Origin: Alphaproteobacteria bacterium
GTDB taxonomy: Bacteria; Pseudomonadota; Alphaproteobacteria; UBA828
NCBI GenBank assembly: GCA_022826345.1
Contig: JAJDVB010000131.1
Coordinates: 1 to 9,726 of the forward strand
Length of the DNA: 9,726 nt
Direction: 5' to 3'
Of this stretch, positions 1 through 7,119 are shown one piece after another. The notes under the pieces were generated by a model, which was not told the origin of the DNA, made no database searches, and was given only the letters and a program-made list of their open reading frames with translations. Both the position numbers and the translations under genes were made by a program. Numbering within the stretch: position 1 is the stretch's first letter; each line of letters opens with the position of its first letter.

Positions 1-477
1 CTGCTGGCGAACCTGCTCAACACGCCGCAGTACTTCACCGACATCGTGCATCCCAACGTCAGGAAGGGGCTGGCGAAAGCGGGGCGTGCGCCGGGCGACA
101 TCGAGATGTGCTCGCTCAAGGTCTGCTCGGTGGACCGGGACCGCGCGACCGCCCGCCGCCGCGCGCGCGGGCCCATCGCCTTCTATTCCTGCCTGCCCTA
201 CTTCGACCAGGTACTCGACCCCGCCGGCTTCACGCGGGAGAAGCTGGCGATCCGCGACGCCTGGGCAAGGGCCGACATCGCCGCCATGACCGGGCTCGTG
301 ACCGACGACATGGTGGACGCCCTCGTACTGGCCGGCACGCCCGACGAGGTGCGGAGCCAGCTCGACCGCTTCGAAGGGCTGTTCGAGACCATCCTGCTCT
401 ACTGCCCGATGCCCTTCATCGACCGCGAGGAATCTTTGGCCAACCACGAGGCGATGATCGACGCGTTCGCGGATTGA
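1..477 (+). CDS. LLM-class (luciferase-like) flavin-dependent oxidoreductase, C-terminal part
   Basis: The reading frame is open from base 1 and ends at TGA 475-477, so the start lies outside the window; 158 residues are visible, beginning LLANLLNTPQYF. The text has the look of the C-terminal part of luciferase-like monooxygenases: a helix with repeated DRATARRRAR, then a segment ending in GTPDEVRSQLDRF, the typical late-barrel motif where these proteins close the TIM barrel, and a final helix ESLANHEAMIDAF. Family members are cytoplasmic enzymes that use reduced FMN or F420 to oxidise small organic substrates; neither the cofactor nor the substrate can be read from this fragment. It lies 141 bases upstream of, and on the same strand as, a CMD-family gene, so they may be cotranscribed. 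The first in-frame ATG (base 46) is internal and is not taken as the start. Family call fairly sure, substrate unknown. Confidence 0.8.
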   Translation: MLANLLNTPQYFTDIVHPNVRKGLAKAGRAPGDIEMCSLKVCSVDRDRATARRRARGPIAFYSCLPYFDQVLDPAGFTREKLAIRDAWARADIAAMTGLVTDDMVDALVLAGTPDEVRSQLDRFEGLFETILLYCPMPFIDREESLANHEAMIDAFAD

Positions 478-510
478 ACGGGGTCATCTCGTCGGGGAAA
501 ATATGAACAA

Positions 511-527
511 CCGGACCCCCGGTCCGG
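511..527. other. Perfect 7-bp hairpin in the LLM/CMD gap
   Basis: CCGGACC at 511-517 and GGTCCGG at 521-527 form a perfect stem with a three-base loop, 34 bases after the LLM stop codon. No T-run follows, so it is not a classical intrinsic terminator. Further GC-rich partial inverted repeats follow (about 526-550), and a 10-bp palindrome, CCGCTAGCGG, lies at 566-575. The 141-base gap (478-618) shows nothing else. The hairpins could stabilise the 3' end of the upstream transcript or attenuate read-through into the CMD gene. Confidence 0.35.
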
Positions 528-618
528 CGCGCGCGACTGCGCGCCGCGCCTATTGGCGCGTAGCCCCGCTAGCGGAGCGAGCGCCCGGCGCCTGAGGGAA
601 CATGAAAGAGACAAGCCG

Positions 619-1176
619 ATGACCAGCTATGCCGCAGCCCCGCGCCTGCCGCGGGCGGAGCGCAGCGACCTCTCGCCCGAGCAGGTATCGATCTGGGACC
701 ACGTGGTCGAGACCCGCAAGCTCGCCTTCATGCCCAACATGTTCGCGGTCATGGGGCAAAGCCCGGAGGCGCTCAGGGCCGTCGCCTCGGTGGGCGAGCA
801 CGTGCGCTGGCACTCGGCGCTCGATAACGACCTGCGCGAGATGGTCATCTGCACGGTCTCGCAGGCCGTCGGCAACGTCTTCGAGTGGGACCACCACATC
901 CACAAGGTGCCGGAGCGCTACCGGGCCGTGGTCGGCACACCGGCGATGGAGACGGAGCCCGCGCCCGTCGGGTCCGCGCTTCGCCTCGCCCGCCTCGTCG
1001 CCAGCGGTGAAGACGTGGACGACGCGCTGGTGGCCCAGCTGCGCGCGGAGCTCGGCGATGCGGGGCTCGTCGATCTCGTGGTGATGATCGGCTACTACCA
1101 GCTGCTCGGCAGCTTCTGCGCCGTGCTCGGCATTGAGGTCGACGAGAGCGTCGCCCACGTCCCCTTCAACGGCTGA
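619..1176 (+). CDS. Carboxymuconolactone decarboxylase (CMD/AhpD-like) family protein
   Basis: 185 residues from ATG 619, preceded by a GAAAGAG purine stretch about 8 bases upstream. The frame is open further back to 553, but that extension (MARSPASGASARRL...) is low-complexity and unlike the family, so 619 is preferred. The core at about residues 70-97 reads DLREMVICTVSQAVGNVFEW followed by DHHIH. This is the all-helical CMD signature: Glu74, then the E-W-x-H-H element (Glu89, Trp90, His92, His93) used by gamma-carboxymuconolactone-decarboxylase-type members. The redox CxxC pair of AhpD peroxidase reductases is absent (Cys78 is alone in this region), so a disulfide reductase role is unlikely. 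Known members decarboxylate or isomerise small ring-cleavage products, but many are uncharacterised. Same strand as the LLM oxidoreductase, a common pairing in catabolic clusters. Its last 19 codons are duplicated as a remnant at 3777-3833. Confidence 0.85.
   Translation: MTSYAAAPRLPRAERSDLSPEQVSIWDHVVETRKLAFMPNMFAVMGQSPEALRAVASVGEHVRWHSALDNDLREMVICTVSQAVGNVFEWDHHIHKVPERYRAVVGTPAMETEPAPVGSALRLARLVASGEDVDDALVAQLRAELGDAGLVDLVVMIGYYQLLGSFCAVLGIEVDESVAHVPFNG
1120..1176 (+). repeat. Direct repeat, copy A (CMD gene 3' terminus)
   Basis: These 57 bases, the last 18 codons plus stop of the CMD gene, recur in the same orientation at 3777-3833. By hand alignment without gaps, 50 of 57 positions match. 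Similarity may continue about 11 bases past the stop (to 1187 / 3844), where 7 of 11 match and every difference is a transition. Upstream similarity ends abruptly at 1118-1119 / 3775-3776. The two copies bracket the GntR regulator and the binding-protein gene. Confidence 0.85.
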
Positions 1177-1194
1177 GACCATCGGCCCCGCCCC

Positions 1195-1228
1195 GCTCGA
1201 CACGGTGACTCAGTCGGCGTTGTCGAGC
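1195..1228. terminator. Weak inverted repeat between convergent CMD and GntR genes
   Basis: GCTCGAC at 1195-1201 pairs perfectly with GTCGAGC at 1222-1228 across a 20-base loop, spanning the GntR stop codon. The CMD and GntR genes converge with only 33 bases between them. There is no T-run, and the loop is long, so any terminator function is tentative. Confidence 0.2.
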
Positions 1229-2157
1229 TCGCGCCAGGTGGTGAGGTCGTGAGAGCCGGCGAGGTGGAGTCGCATCATCTCGGCGGCGTCATCGCGCCGA
1301 TTTATCTCCAGCGCTTCCAGGATTTCCACGTGCTCGCCACAGGACTCGATCACGCGCGCTCTCACGGCAGTCCAGGTTGCATACTCCAGGCTGCGCCGAA
1401 GAGAGATCTGTCGCTCGATGGCCACCAGGAAATATCTGTTGCGCGATGAGACGCCGATCAGTCGGTGAAACATGGCGTCGATTTCGATCAACGTGCTGTA
1501 CGAAGGCTGCTCCTGCTGCCGCAGCGCCGTGTCATGCCTGCGACGACACATGTCCGCCAGGCCTCGATCGAGCTCGAAGGTCGGCGAGCAAATCGCGGCC
1601 GGCTCCAGGGCCATTCGGAAGGCAAAGCTCTCGTCGCGCGCGCCCTTGGTGTTGAGGGCTGGCTCGAAACGCCACCCATGGCCGCGATTTCGCGAAATGA
1701 TGCCATCCTCGGACAGCTTCAGGAGGATGCGCGAGGCGGTCATCTTGCCCAACCCGTAGCGTCTGCGGAATTCCGCTTCGGAAAACGACTGCGGCACCCT
1801 CCTCTCGAACCAGTCCTCCACCACCGTGAGCAGGAGCTCTTCGTCGTCCGTTCTGGGCAGTTCCAGGCTGTCGAGGCGGAGCTCACTGCCGCTCTGCTTG
1901 ACGAAGTATCCGCGGTTGGGCCGTCGTTCGACGATCCCCATGTTTGCCAGGTACGACAGCGCGCCCCGGATGGGCGATCGCGACACCTGGAACTCGTGCA
2001 CCAGCTCCTGCTCGGTGAGGTGATTTCCCGCACTCATCTCGCGGCGGCACAGATATTCCAGGATGTTTCGCGCCATCTCGAGCTGAAGCGGGCTCGGCAT
2101 GCTGCCGCCTGTCGCTGTGGCGGCCGCCTGCGGCGGTGGTGCTTCCTGCTGGTTCAT
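1210..2157 (-). CDS. GntR-family transcriptional regulator with two winged-helix domains and an FCD ligand domain
   Basis: 315 residues. A low-complexity start (about 1-22) is followed by a GntR winged helix at about 24-88 (LTEQELVHEFQVSRSPIRGAL is its recognition part), then a second winged-helix-like block at about 104-168 (SFSEAEFRRRYGLGKMTASR, wing RGHGWRFEP). The C-terminal helical FCD domain (about 172-305) keeps the metal-site pattern Asp227-x3-His231, His276, His298. FCD regulators usually bind a metal plus a small carboxylate and act as dimeric repressors. Typical members have about 220-250 residues and one DNA-binding domain; the extra length here is the second winged helix. It is divergent from the binding-protein gene at 2595 across a 437-base region, so it probably controls that gene and itself. 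The start is uncertain: ATG 2157 has only AGGA very close upstream, and ATG 2100 (Met20), just before the first winged helix, is a reasonable alternative. Confidence 0.9.
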   Translation of the reverse strand: MNQQEAPPPQAAATATGGSMPSPLQLEMARNILEYLCRREMSAGNHLTEQELVHEFQVSRSPIRGALSYLANMGIVERRPNRGYFVKQSGSELRLDSLELPRTDDEELLLTVVEDWFERRVPQSFSEAEFRRRYGLGKMTASRILLKLSEDGIISRNRGHGWRFEPALNTKGARDESFAFRMALEPAAICSPTFELDRGLADMCRRRHDTALRQQEQPSYSTLIEIDAMFHRLIGVSSRNRYFLVAIERQISLRRSLEYATWTAVRARVIESCGEHVEILEALEINRRDDAAEMMRLHLAGSHDLTTWRELDNAD

Positions 2158-2454
2158 GAGTCCTGTGTCTACCCGAGCCGGTCGCTATCAGCCTGCCCAA
2201 TGGGGGCAATGCGATCCACGTCCATCGAACCGGCAAATCGGACGGTGGCACGGCAGACTCGGCGAACCGGTCGGGGGACGCCCGGACCTCACCCTTGCAG
2301 ACGTCATTCGGCAACTCTCGGCGAGGTTGGTGATCACGTCATTCGCCTCAAGTCGTATGGGACGCATTGGCGCGGAGCCTAGCGTATCTCGACGCGGCCA
2401 TCCACCGGCCGGCCGGATGATTCGACCATTACGCGCCTGGCGCCCGCCGGATCC
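2158..2454. other. Non-coding upstream part of the GntR/SBP divergent region
   Basis: About 300 bases with no convincing gene. Short open frames cross it on both strands, but none has family-like sequence or a ribosome binding site. One frame ends with GEVGDHVIRLKSYGTHWRGA at TAG 2380-2382, which could be a decayed coding end, but I cannot assign it. CCGGCCGGCCGG at 2405-2416 is a perfect 12-bp palindrome. The GntR promoter should lie here; I see no clear -35/-10 pair. Confidence 0.4.
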
Positions 2455-2540
2455 AATTTTGCAAAAAAGATGCAATGGTATTTTATATGCTAGAATAGAC
2501 AACATAGTATTAGAACTGCTGAAAAATGCAATGAGAGGCG
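2455..2540 (+). promoter_or_regulatory. A/T-rich promoter and probable operator island for the solute-binding protein
   Basis: This is the most A/T-rich stretch of the window and sits just upstream of a well-formed gene start. TTGCAA (2459-2464) could be a -35, with TTATAT (2483-2488, 18-base spacer) as a -10. TAGAAT (2491-2496) and TAGTAT (2505-2510) are other -10-like sites. Possible binding sites: inverted TTGCA (2459-2463) / TGCAA (2471-2475) with a 7-base spacer; direct repeat ATGCAATG at 2470-2477 and 2526-2533 (56 bases apart); direct repeat TAGAA at 2491-2495 and 2511-2515, exactly 20 bases apart, so on the same face of the helix. Which of these the neighbouring GntR regulator binds is not decided by the sequence. 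Confidence 0.55.
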
Positions 2541-2594
2541 CGGTCGTTGAGCATCGGCCGGTCGATCCCACCCTCAAGCGAAGGAGGAAAAGCA

Positions 2595-3713
<1,119 letters not shown>

Positions 3714-3721
3714 CCTCCCTC

Positions 3722-3764
3722 GCGCAGGGCGGGGTGCCCAGATGCCCCCTGCCTTGCGCCTTTT
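3722..3764 (+). terminator. Intrinsic terminator after the solute-binding protein
   Basis: The arms 3722-3737 and 3744-3759 form a 16-base stem with two G-U pairs and one mismatch, a six-base loop (3738-3743), and a CTTTT tail (3760-3764). It begins 8 bases after the TAG stop at 3711-3713. This is the strongest terminator in the window and separates the binding protein from the CMD remnant and the toxin-antitoxin module. Confidence 0.8.
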
Positions 3765-3776
3765 ACGCTGGGTTGA

Positions 3777-3833
3777 GCCGTGCTCGGCACCGAGGTTGAA
3801 GACAGCGTCGCCCACGCCCCCTTCAACGGTTGA
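3777..3833 (+). pseudogene. 3' remnant of a second CMD-family gene (direct repeat, copy B)
   Basis: Read in frame, these bases give AVLGTEVEDSVAHAPFNG and a TGA stop, against AVLGIEVDESVAHVPFNG and TGA at the end of the intact CMD gene (1120-1176). By hand count 50 of 57 bases match, and five of the seven differences are at third codon positions. That pattern means the piece diverged while it was still coding, so it comes from a homologous gene and not from a recent simple copy. Nothing upstream of 3775 resembles the rest of the gene: the codon immediately before is TGA, and a terminator hairpin lies just ahead. There is no start codon or ribosome binding site, so it is not expressed as protein. 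The 75 bases that follow, to the end of the toxin-antitoxin module, show no gene. Confidence 0.8.
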
Positions 3834-3908
3834 GGCTGTCAGCCGGTTGGCACGCAGCGGGGCAGCAGGGACAATGCAAGGATTGCCGGCTTCTCCGTTC
3901 CTGCCGGT

Positions 3909-4289
3909 TCACGCAACGGGCCGCGGGGCCGAAGTCAACGACACGTCCAGGCTCACCTGATCGTACGGGACCTGCGGGATCAGAGTACCGCGCTGTCCCC
4001 GCTTCAATTCCACGAGCCCATATTGCGACATGGTCTTCAGCGTGCGCGACAGGTTCGACTTGTTTCGCCCGGCGAGCGCCGCCAACTCCGTCAACGAGCC
4101 CGGCTTCTCTTGCGCAATCATTGCCAGAAGCTCACGGTTGCGTTGCGAGAGCACCTTCGCAAAGCTCTCAACAGAGGTGAACCAGACTGTCGGCTCGCCT
4201 CTCGCAGGCTTGTGCTCGCCTCGCGCGATCGCCATGGTACGTGCCTTCATCCGGCCGTAACCGGCAATGCCGATCCTCAACGTCTTCAT
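3909..4289 (-). CDS. Antitoxin of a TumE-type module: HVO_A0114-like winged-helix DNA-binding protein
   Basis: 126 residues. The N-terminal part (RIGIAGYGRMKARTMAIARGE, then GEPTVWFTSVESFAKVLS to about residue 48) followed by a MarR-like winged helix (about 50-108; recognition region AALAGRNKSNLSRTLKTMSQ, wing LKRGQRG) is the arrangement of the small DNA-binding proteins found beside TumE-type toxins. It should neutralise the toxin and repress the shared promoter. Its ATG overlaps the TGA of the upstream toxin gene (ATGA, 4286-4289), so translation is coupled. GGGGAG seven bases before the ATG, inside the toxin gene, serves as its own ribosome binding site. The order is toxin first, antitoxin second, the reverse of the classical type II order. 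Function is inferred from family and layout. Confidence 0.85.
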   Translation of the reverse strand: MKTLRIGIAGYGRMKARTMAIARGEHKPARGEPTVWFTSVESFAKVLSQRNRELLAMIAQEKPGSLTELAALAGRNKSNLSRTLKTMSQYGLVELKRGQRGTLIPQVPYDQVSLDVSLTSAPRPVA

Positions 4290-4657
4290 GGGGGCGCTCC
4301 CCTTTCCTTCAGAACGCCATCAACCTCTTTCCAGAAATCCTCAAGCAGGGTGGCGGCGTCTTGGTATTCGTAGGGCTGGATCGTCCGCAGTCCGTGGCGG
4401 TGATCGCTTTCCCCGCGCGTCTGCGTTCCCGGACCCCGCCGCTGCCTCACCGCATGTGCATTATCGAACCCGACCAGCCTGGCGCCGTCCGGCGTATGCA
4501 GCGTTAGCGAATAACTCAGTCCGTGCGGCCGCTCCCGAGTGACCTCAGTTCGCACCACGACGAACTTCACCCAGTGTCCGGCCTTGTCCACAAACAGCGT
4601 CTGACCGTGAAGATCGAGCAGCGTGTCAAGACCCCGATCACGGTCAGGAAGTGACAT
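4286..4657 (-). CDS. tumE: TumE-family toxin (DUF6516-like) of a toxin-antitoxin pair
   Basis: 123 residues, the usual size. Family features I recognise are an N-terminal LDTLLDLHGQT, a central WVKFVVVRTEVTRERPHGLSY, the conserved SLTLHTPDGARLVGFDNAHA (residues 50-69), a DHRH motif (85-88), and a C-terminal LLEDFWKEVDGVLKE. The molecular target is not known to me, and no catalytic site can be assigned with confidence. The gene heads a two-gene minus-strand operon with the winged-helix antitoxin. ATG 4657 has no clear Shine-Dalgarno (upstream bases TTATTGCG), so the message may be leaderless or poorly translated; weak toxin initiation with coupled, better-served antitoxin translation would suit a toxin-first order. 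A perfect inverted repeat lies 9-27 bases upstream. Codon use looks less G/C-biased than the neighbouring metabolic genes, consistent with acquisition by transfer. Confidence 0.85.
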   Translation of the reverse strand: MSLPDRDRGLDTLLDLHGQTLFVDKAGHWVKFVVVRTEVTRERPHGLSYSLTLHTPDGARLVGFDNAHAVRQRRGPGTQTRGESDHRHGLRTIQPYEYQDAATLLEDFWKEVDGVLKERGAPP

Positions 4658-4665
4658 CGCAATAA

Positions 4666-4684
4666 GTTATCACTTTATGATAAC
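4666..4684 (-). promoter_or_regulatory. Probable operator of the TumE module: perfect inverted repeat
   Basis: GTTATCA (4666-4672) and TGATAAC (4678-4684) are perfect inverted arms with a five-base A/T spacer, in an A/T-rich patch within G/C-rich DNA, ending 9 bases from the toxin ATG on the minus strand. On that strand TTGTAT (4695-4690) resembles a -35 and the repeat covers the expected -10 zone. A bound antitoxin dimer here would block transcription, as in autoregulated toxin-antitoxin operons. The remaining bases to 4760 show nothing else. Confidence 0.65.
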
Positions 4685-4760
4685 CATACAAGGAACCATG
4701 CCAGGAAACCCGGCCACCGCAACCGTCTGTAAAGGTGCCCCGCCAATGGCGAATGGAACA

Positions 4761-6956
4761 CTACTCCGCCGCGTCCGGCAGCGGCGCCGCTTCGGTGACC
4801 GCGCGAAGACCGGCGATCACGTCGTCTTCCTGCGCGAGTGCTGCGGTCTCCAGCACCTTGGAGACGACCGGCGCCGCCTGCGAGCCCGAGACGCGCAGGA
4901 TCTCGTGATCGAGCCAGTCGAAGAGCCGCTCCTGCGCCTCCTGGGCGATGCGCGCGCCGAGGGAGGGCCCGCGCGCGGTCTGCTCCACGATCAGCAGGCG
5001 GTTCGTGCGCTGCACGCTGGCGCCGATGGTCTCCCAGTCCATGTCGAGCGGGTCGAGGGTGCGCAGGTCGATCACCTCGGCATCGATGCCGGCGGCCTCT
5101 GCGGCGGCAACGCTCACCGGCACCATGTTGGCGCAGGTCACCACCGTGCAGGCCGAACCGGGGCGGACGACGCGTGCCTTGCCGAAGGGGATGCAGTAGT
5201 CGAGGTCCTCCGGCACCAGGCTCTTCTCCTGGTAGAGCGCCTGGCATTCGATGATCGCCACGGGGTCGTTGCAGCGGACGGCGCTGTTGAAGAGCCCCAC
5301 GTAGTCGAAGGGCGTGGTCGGCGCAACGATGCGCCAGCCGGGCCAGAGCGCGAAGACGCCGGACGGGTCCATCGAATGCTGCGAGCCGTAGCCCCCGCCC
5401 GCCGCGACGCGGGCGCGCAGGATCAGTGGGGCTGCGTGGCCGCCGCCGAACATGTGGCGCACCTTGGCGGCCTGGTTGAAGAGCTGGTCCGCCGCCACCA
5501 GGCAGAAGTCCGCGTACATGATTTCGACGATGGGGCGGAGCCCGTTGACCGCGGCGCCCAGCCCCATGCCGCAGAACCCGTTCTCCGCGATAGGCGTGCC
5601 GATCAGGCGTTCGGGGTACGCCTCGCCGATCCCCTTGGTGGCGCCCACGGTGCCGCCCTTGAGCCGGTGCACGTCCTCGCCCAGCACGATCACGCTCTGG
5701 TCCCGCTCCATGGCGTGGAACTGGGCAGCAGCAACCGATTCGATGTAGGTCATCTCCTGCGCCGCGTCTGGGTCCACGTCCTCGGGCTCCATGCGCTTGA
5801 CGCCGTCGAGCTCTGAGAGGTCGCCGCGGATGCCGATGTCGATTTCTGCCGTATCCGGCCAGAGCGCCGGCACCACGCGGAGGAGATTGGAGCCGGGCTC
5901 GGTCTCGGTCAGCGCTTGCGCGGCGCTCTCCACGGCGATGCGGGCGCGCTCCTCCAGCGCCGCAACACCGGCCTCGTCCATGACGCCAGCCTCGATCAGC
6001 CGCTTCGGCATGGTCGTCACCGGGTCGCGGGCGTGCCAGGCCTCCTCCTCGTCCTTGTCGCGGTAGCCGAAGGCGCTGCCCTTCATCGGCCCGTGCTGGT
6101 GGAAGTAGCGGTAGGTGAGCGATTCGACCAGCGCCGGTCCCTTGTCGGCTTCGATCTGGCCGCGCGCCCACTGCATCGCCTTGCGCACCGCCATCACGTC
6201 CATGCCGTCGACCTCGACCGAGGGCACCGCAAGCCCCTGCCCTCGCGCGCTGAGTCGCGTTTCTCGCGTGGTCTCGGAGACATGGGTGGAGACGCCATAG
6301 AGGTTGTTCTCGACGAAGAAGATGATCGGCAGGTCGTAGAGCGCGGCCATGTTGAGGGATTCGTAGGCCGCGCCGTTCTGCATCGCGCCGTCGCCGAAGA
6401 AGGTGACGGTGAGGTTGCCGCTGCGCTTCAGCTTCTCGGCCAGCGCGTAGCCCACCGCCTGGGGCGGGTTGCCGCCGACGATCGCGTTGGTGCCGAGCAC
6501 GCCGGCCTCGTCCCAGCGCATGTGCATCGAGCCGCCGCGCCCGCCGCAATAGCCGGGCGAGAGCCCCATGATCTCGGCCATGGAGCGATGCACGACCTCC
6601 TGCATCGCCTCGGGCCATTCGTCCTCGCGCGGGTCGTAGTCCGACGGCGCCGCGTGGTTCAGGAACTTGGCGAGGAACTGATGATGGGCGCGGTGGGTGG
6701 CGTTGATCTTGTCGACATCCGTCAGCGTCGACATGGCGCCGACCGCGCCGCCTTCCTGGCCGATGCTGGCGTGCGCGGGTCCGTGCACGCAGCCCGCCTT
6801 GAAGAGCTCCAGGATGCGTTCCTCGAAGCGGCGGATGAGCAGGAGCTGTTCAAGCAGATAGGCCAGGACCTGCGGGTCCTCGCCCCGCCAGTCGTCCTCG
6901 TCGGCGACGAGGCGATGCCACGGAGTCTCGGAGATCATCGGTTCCATCGTCGGCAT
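4761..6956 (-). CDS. 2-oxoacid dehydrogenase E1, alpha and beta subunits fused in one chain (thiamine-diphosphate dependent)
   Basis: 731 residues from ATG 6956, chosen because GGGGAGGG lies four bases upstream; the frame is open to 7118, but that stretch is not family-like and overlaps the divergent intergenic region. The alpha half is about 30-365: HGPAHASIGQEGG (58-70), THRAHHQFLAK (87-97), YCGGRGGSMHM (136-146), and the diphosphate motif GDG (188-190) to NN (217-218). The beta half is about 400-715: PIAENGFCGMGLGAA (455-469) with the conserved Glu458, YADF (481-484), SQHS (525-528), and a C-terminal DLRTLDPLD (630-638). E1 decarboxylates a 2-oxoacid and passes the acyl group to a lipoyl E2. 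The GGRGGSMH block recalls acetoin/pyruvate-type E1. No lipoyl domain, E2 or E3 is in the window. Most relatives are two separate subunits; fused forms of about 700-plus residues exist. Substrate unknown. Confidence 0.92.
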   Translation of the reverse strand: MPTMEPMISETPWHRLVADEDDWRGEDPQVLAYLLEQLLLIRRFEERILELFKAGCVHGPAHASIGQEGGAVGAMSTLTDVDKINATHRAHHQFLAKFLNHAAPSDYDPREDEWPEAMQEVVHRSMAEIMGLSPGYCGGRGGSMHMRWDEAGVLGTNAIVGGNPPQAVGYALAEKLKRSGNLTVTFFGDGAMQNGAAYESLNMAALYDLPIIFFVENNLYGVSTHVSETTRETRLSARGQGLAVPSVEVDGMDVMAVRKAMQWARGQIEADKGPALVESLTYRYFHQHGPMKGSAFGYRDKDEEEAWHARDPVTTMPKRLIEAGVMDEAGVAALEERARIAVESAAQALTETEPGSNLLRVVPALWPDTAEIDIGIRGDLSELDGVKRMEPEDVDPDAAQEMTYIESVAAAQFHAMERDQSVIVLGEDVHRLKGGTVGATKGIGEAYPERLIGTPIAENGFCGMGLGAAVNGLRPIVEIMYADFCLVAADQLFNQAAKVRHMFGGGHAAPLILRARVAAGGGYGSQHSMDPSGVFALWPGWRIVAPTTPFDYVGLFNSAVRCNDPVAIIECQALYQEKSLVPEDLDYCIPFGKARVVRPGSACTVVTCANMVPVSVAAAEAAGIDAEVIDLRTLDPLDMDWETIGASVQRTNRLLIVEQTARGPSLGARIAQEAQERLFDWLDHEILRVSGSQAAPVVSKVLETAALAQEDDVIAGLRAVTEAAPLPDAAE

Positions 6957-7119
6957 GGCGCCCTCCCCTGCCCGCTCCGGTGTGCCGGGCCCGTTATAGC
7001 AGAGTTCGCCGAGCGGACGTGCCGCCGCGCTTGGCGCCCGACCGCCGATCGCGCTAGAAACTCGCCAACGCACCGGCGCGTCTGCCGGGTGGAACACGCG
7101 GCGGAGGCCGGCGCGCACG
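6957..7119. promoter_or_regulatory. Divergent intergenic region between fused E1 and pxpB
   Basis: These 163 bases must carry the 5' signals of both divergent genes. On the minus strand TATAAC (6998-6993) is a good -10-like element about 37 bases before the E1 start, but no matching -35 is visible. On the plus strand GGAGG (7103-7107), 12 bases before ATG 7120, is the only plausible ribosome binding site for pxpB. I see no clear operator. Confidence 0.4.

Noticed and set aside
1465..2382. 305-codon plus-strand open frame opposite the GntR regulator
   Set aside because: It is antisense to a regulator with clear winged-helix and FCD motifs. Only its last codons, in the intergenic region, looked protein-like, and they could not be assigned.
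2458..2535. A/T-rich repeats considered as a CRISPR-like or phage attachment array
   Set aside because: The repeats are only 5-8 bases, at two copies each and unequal spacings, with no spacer regularity, integrase or cas gene nearby; promoter/operator use explains them better.
4623..5816. Long plus-strand open frame (397 codons) opposite the fused E1 gene
   Set aside because: It is the antisense of a strongly recognisable E1 protein in GC-rich DNA, where long shadow frames are expected. Its text is His/Ala/Arg/Gly-rich with no family likeness.
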